Shown here: piece after piece, positions 62,204-64,000 of the stretch
Position numbering within the stretch: the first letter of the stretch is position 1
Layout of the letters: each line of letters starts with the position of its first letter
Source: JAJPKK01 sp963844635
GTDB taxonomy: Bacteria > Pseudomonadota > Alphaproteobacteria > Rhizobiales > Xanthobacteraceae
DNA length: 64,000 nt
Direction: 5' to 3'
Assembly (NCBI GenBank): GCA_963844635.1
Contig: CAWJPD010000002.1
Coordinates: 620,001 to 684,000 of the forward strand
Notes under the pieces: model-generated
The model's database searches: none
Told to the model about the DNA's origin: nothing
The model's input: only the letters and a program-made list of their open reading frames with translations
Made by a program: the position numbers and the translations under genes

Positions 62204-63181
62204 ATGCGGCGGCGCGACTTCATCGCGGGGCTCGGCGGCGCAGCGTCCTATCCGCTCACTGCGCGGGCGCAGCAGCCGACGACGCCGGCCATTGGATTTT
62301 TGTTGCTAGGTATGCGCGACAGTGCGTCGGATTTTCTCGCAGGTGTTCGCAGGGCCTTGGGAGATAGCGGCTACGTCGAGGGCCGAAACCTGACGATCGA
62401 ATATCGCTGGGCCAATGACGATTTGGGTCGACTGCCGGAACTGGCAGCTGATCTTGTTCGCCGAAGAGTCGCCGTTATTGTTGCGGCGGGCGCATCTTCG
62501 GCGCTAGCGGCCAAGGCCGCGACCACGACCACTCCCGTCGTCTTTTATTCAGGCGTGGACGCTGTTGGGGCGGGTCTCGTCCCCAATCTCAGCCGGCCAG
62601 GTGGTAATCTCACCGGCGCCAACTCCATGCTCTATCAGGTAGCCGCCAAACAGATTGGCTTGCTGCATGATTTGCTGCCGCAGGTCACGAGATTCGGCTT
62701 CCTCATCAATCCGCAGGTTCCGAACGTTGAATTGGCAATCCAAAATGTCGGGGCCGCCGCAGCAACCTTTGGCGGGCGGATTGACGTCCTCAGCGCCAGC
62801 ACCAACCATGAAATAGATACTGCATTTGCGACCCTGCTGGAGAAGCGAGTTGACGCGTTGATTGTCAGTCCTGCTGCGTTGTTCCTCGCCCGTCGGGTCC
62901 AGGTGGTCGCGCTCACGTTGCGTCATGGGGTACCGACGATTTTCGCCGAGCGTCAGAACGTCGAGATCGGCGGGCTGATGAGTTATTCGCCGAGCCGCGC
63001 AGAACCATTTCGGCAGGTTGGCCTCTACGTCGTTCGCATCCTCAAGGGTGAAAAACCGTCCGAGCTTCCGGTCGTGCAGCCGACCAGGTTCGAATTCGTT
63101 ATCAACCGGCAAACAGCCAATTTGCTGGGCATCGAGGTGCCGCCGACGCTGCTCGCCCTCGCAGACGAGGTGATCGAATAA
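62204..63181 (+). CDS. ABC-type substrate-binding protein (TrpX/ABC_sub_bind family)
   Basis: This 325-residue exported protein has a Tat-like leader MRRRDFIAGLGGAASYPLTA, which decides the start at 62204. It shows the ABC_sub_bind family pattern: AIGFLLLGMRDSASDFLAGV, RRALGDSGYVEGRNLTIEYR, SRPGGNLTGANSMLYQVAAK and GVPTIFAERQNVEIGGLMSY. Close relatives are abundant in Bradyrhizobium as orphan binding proteins. Amino acid or similar small ligands are expected, but this is not shown. No permease or ATPase gene is adjacent. Confidence 0.88.
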   Translation: MRRRDFIAGLGGAASYPLTARAQQPTTPAIGFLLLGMRDSASDFLAGVRRALGDSGYVEGRNLTIEYRWANDDLGRLPELAADLVRRRVAVIVAAGASSALAAKAATTTTPVVFYSGVDAVGAGLVPNLSRPGGNLTGANSMLYQVAAKQIGLLHDLLPQVTRFGFLINPQVPNVELAIQNVGAAAATFGGRIDVLSASTNHEIDTAFATLLEKRVDALIVSPAALFLARRVQVVALTLRHGVPTIFAERQNVEIGGLMSYSPSRAEPFRQVGLYVVRILKGEKPSELPVVQPTRFEFVINRQTANLLGIEVPPTLLALADEVIE

Positions 63182-63236
63182 CCGTGATCGGACGCCCGAA
63201 CTCATCGTTCGATGAAAGGCGGGCCACAGCGCAGCG

Positions 63237-64000
63237 TCATTCGACGGCGCGGATGCCACTGTCGCGGATCAGCTTCGCCCATTGCACGCGCTCGGTGGCG
63301 ATGGCGTTGGCGAATTCGTCCGGTCCCTTGCCGATCACGGTCACGCCGATCTCCGCGAAGGTGCGCCGCAGATCGTCCTCGGCAAGCACGCGCACGCTGT
63401 CGCGATAGATGCGGTCGATGACCGCGCTGGTGTCCCCGCCGGAGCCATGAATCCATACGAGGCGGTGACATCGAAACCGGGGAAGCCCGATTCGGCGACG
63501 GTGGGAAGGTCTGGCACCGCGGGAAAGCGCTCGAGCGAGGTCACTGCAAGCGCGCGCACGCGGCCCTCACGAATGAGCGGCAACAGCGGCGCGATATTGC
63601 CGAAAAACATGGTGATGCGGTTGCCCAGCAAGTCGGTGATCACGGCGGCGGCGCCGCGGTAAGGCACGTGCTGCAAATCGAGCTTTGCCATCGACTTGAA
63701 GAGCTCGCCGGCGAGGTGCTGTGTCGTTCCGACGCCTGCCGAACCGAAACTCATCTTGCCCGGATTGGCGCGCACCAGCGCCACCAGCTCCTGAACGCTG
63801 TGGACCGGCAGCGCATCCGGCACGGTCAACACATTGGGGGTGGAAGCGACGTGGACGATCGGCGCCAACTGCCTGACCGGATCATAATTCATTCGGTCGA
63901 ACAGGCTCGGGTTGGCGGTGATCTGCGACATGTTGGCGAGCAACAGCGTGTAGCCGTCGGGCGCTGCCTTGGCGACCCGCTCGCCCGCAATGTTGCCGCT
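63237..64000 (-). CDS. Bug/TctC-type substrate-binding protein, partial, one frameshift
   Basis: The gene enters from the right edge, so its N-terminus is outside the window. Segments are SGNIAGERVAKAAPDGYTLL, ANPSLFDRMNYDPVRQLAPI, GKMSFGSAGVGTTQHLAGEL and QHVPYRGAAAVITDLLGNRI. Near 63424-63436 the frame shifts; the other frame gives SAVIDRIYRDSVRVLAEDDL and TVIGKGPDEFANAIATERVQ, the normal C-terminus ending RAVE at 63237. It is the sixth Bug protein in this window. Whether the shift is real or a sequencing error cannot be told from this sequence. Confidence 0.82.

Noticed and set aside
1..64000. Prophage or large integrated element
   Set aside because: No integrase, phage structural or transposase gene was found; only the small AT-rich cassette at 26.2-27.3 kb looks foreign.

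Overview
The window is GC-rich bacterial chromosome, most consistent with an alphaproteobacterium of the order Hyphomicrobiales (Bradyrhizobium/Rhodopseudomonas/Xanthobacteraceae side). The evidence is the addA-trxA pairing, a coaBC-dut pair, two phasins, SoxC/SoxD-type proteins, many secreted Bug/TctC-type binding proteins, a tRNA-His without an encoded G-1 and with A73, and dispersed palindromic repeats with GCGCATGATC...GATCATGCGC ends. This placement is inference; no marker gene was aligned.

Layout. 0-9.9 kb: the end of addA, trxA, a tandem ABM-domain protein, a decayed ABC exporter, a GT4 glycosyltransferase, msrA, a small c-type cytochrome, and a catabolic-looking group on the minus strand (BKACE enzyme, amidohydrolase, Uma2 nuclease-fold protein). 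9.9-15.2 kb: two orphan Bug/TctC binding proteins, an NHL propeller and a SoxC/SoxD-like sulfite or sulfane dehydrogenase pair. 15.7-24.1 kb: a 14-repeat TPR protein, a damaged NDT-like protein, a FolB-like protein, a diheme cytochrome, a tandem duplicate of secreted proteins, a GST and another secreted protein. 24.2-33.2 kb: a TetR regulator, a leaderless binding protein, an AT-rich three-gene cassette ending in a HEPN-like protein, a damaged hydrolase, a frame-broken symporter-like membrane protein, a Bug protein, a secreted paralogue and a DUF433/DUF5615 toxin-antitoxin pair. 33.3-38.3 kb: a frame-broken cupin protein, two paralogous Bug proteins and a metallo-beta-lactamase-fold enzyme. 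38.4-52.2 kb is largely housekeeping: pheT, pheS, coaBC, dut, an M24 peptidase, polysaccharide genes (UDP-glucuronate epimerase, GT4, WecA-like), a host-attachment protein and a slipin. 52.5-64 kb: phasins around tRNA-His, a VOC protein, a ClC channel, an APC permease, degP, rarA and two more binding proteins.

Functional themes. Much of the window handles secreted or periplasmic small-molecule chemistry: six Bug/TctC proteins with no TctA/TctB membrane subunit in sight, four related secreted proteins of unknown function, several c-type cytochromes, and beta-propellers. The minus-strand runs 7.2-9.9 and 9.9-15.2 kb look like catabolic or respiratory operons. The 48.3-50.5 kb group makes polysaccharide precursors and lipid-linked sugar.

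Two cautions affect interpretation. First, about a dozen reading frames are split by single-base shifts, including the core genes rarA and degP, so many apparent pseudogenes may be sequencing or assembly indels. Second, the clearest foreign segment is 26.2-27.3 kb (HEPN cassette, clearly lower GC), which is the best candidate for an undescribed system. Two dispersed repeat families, one of seven copies and one of two copies about 90 bp long, lie in the intergenic regions.
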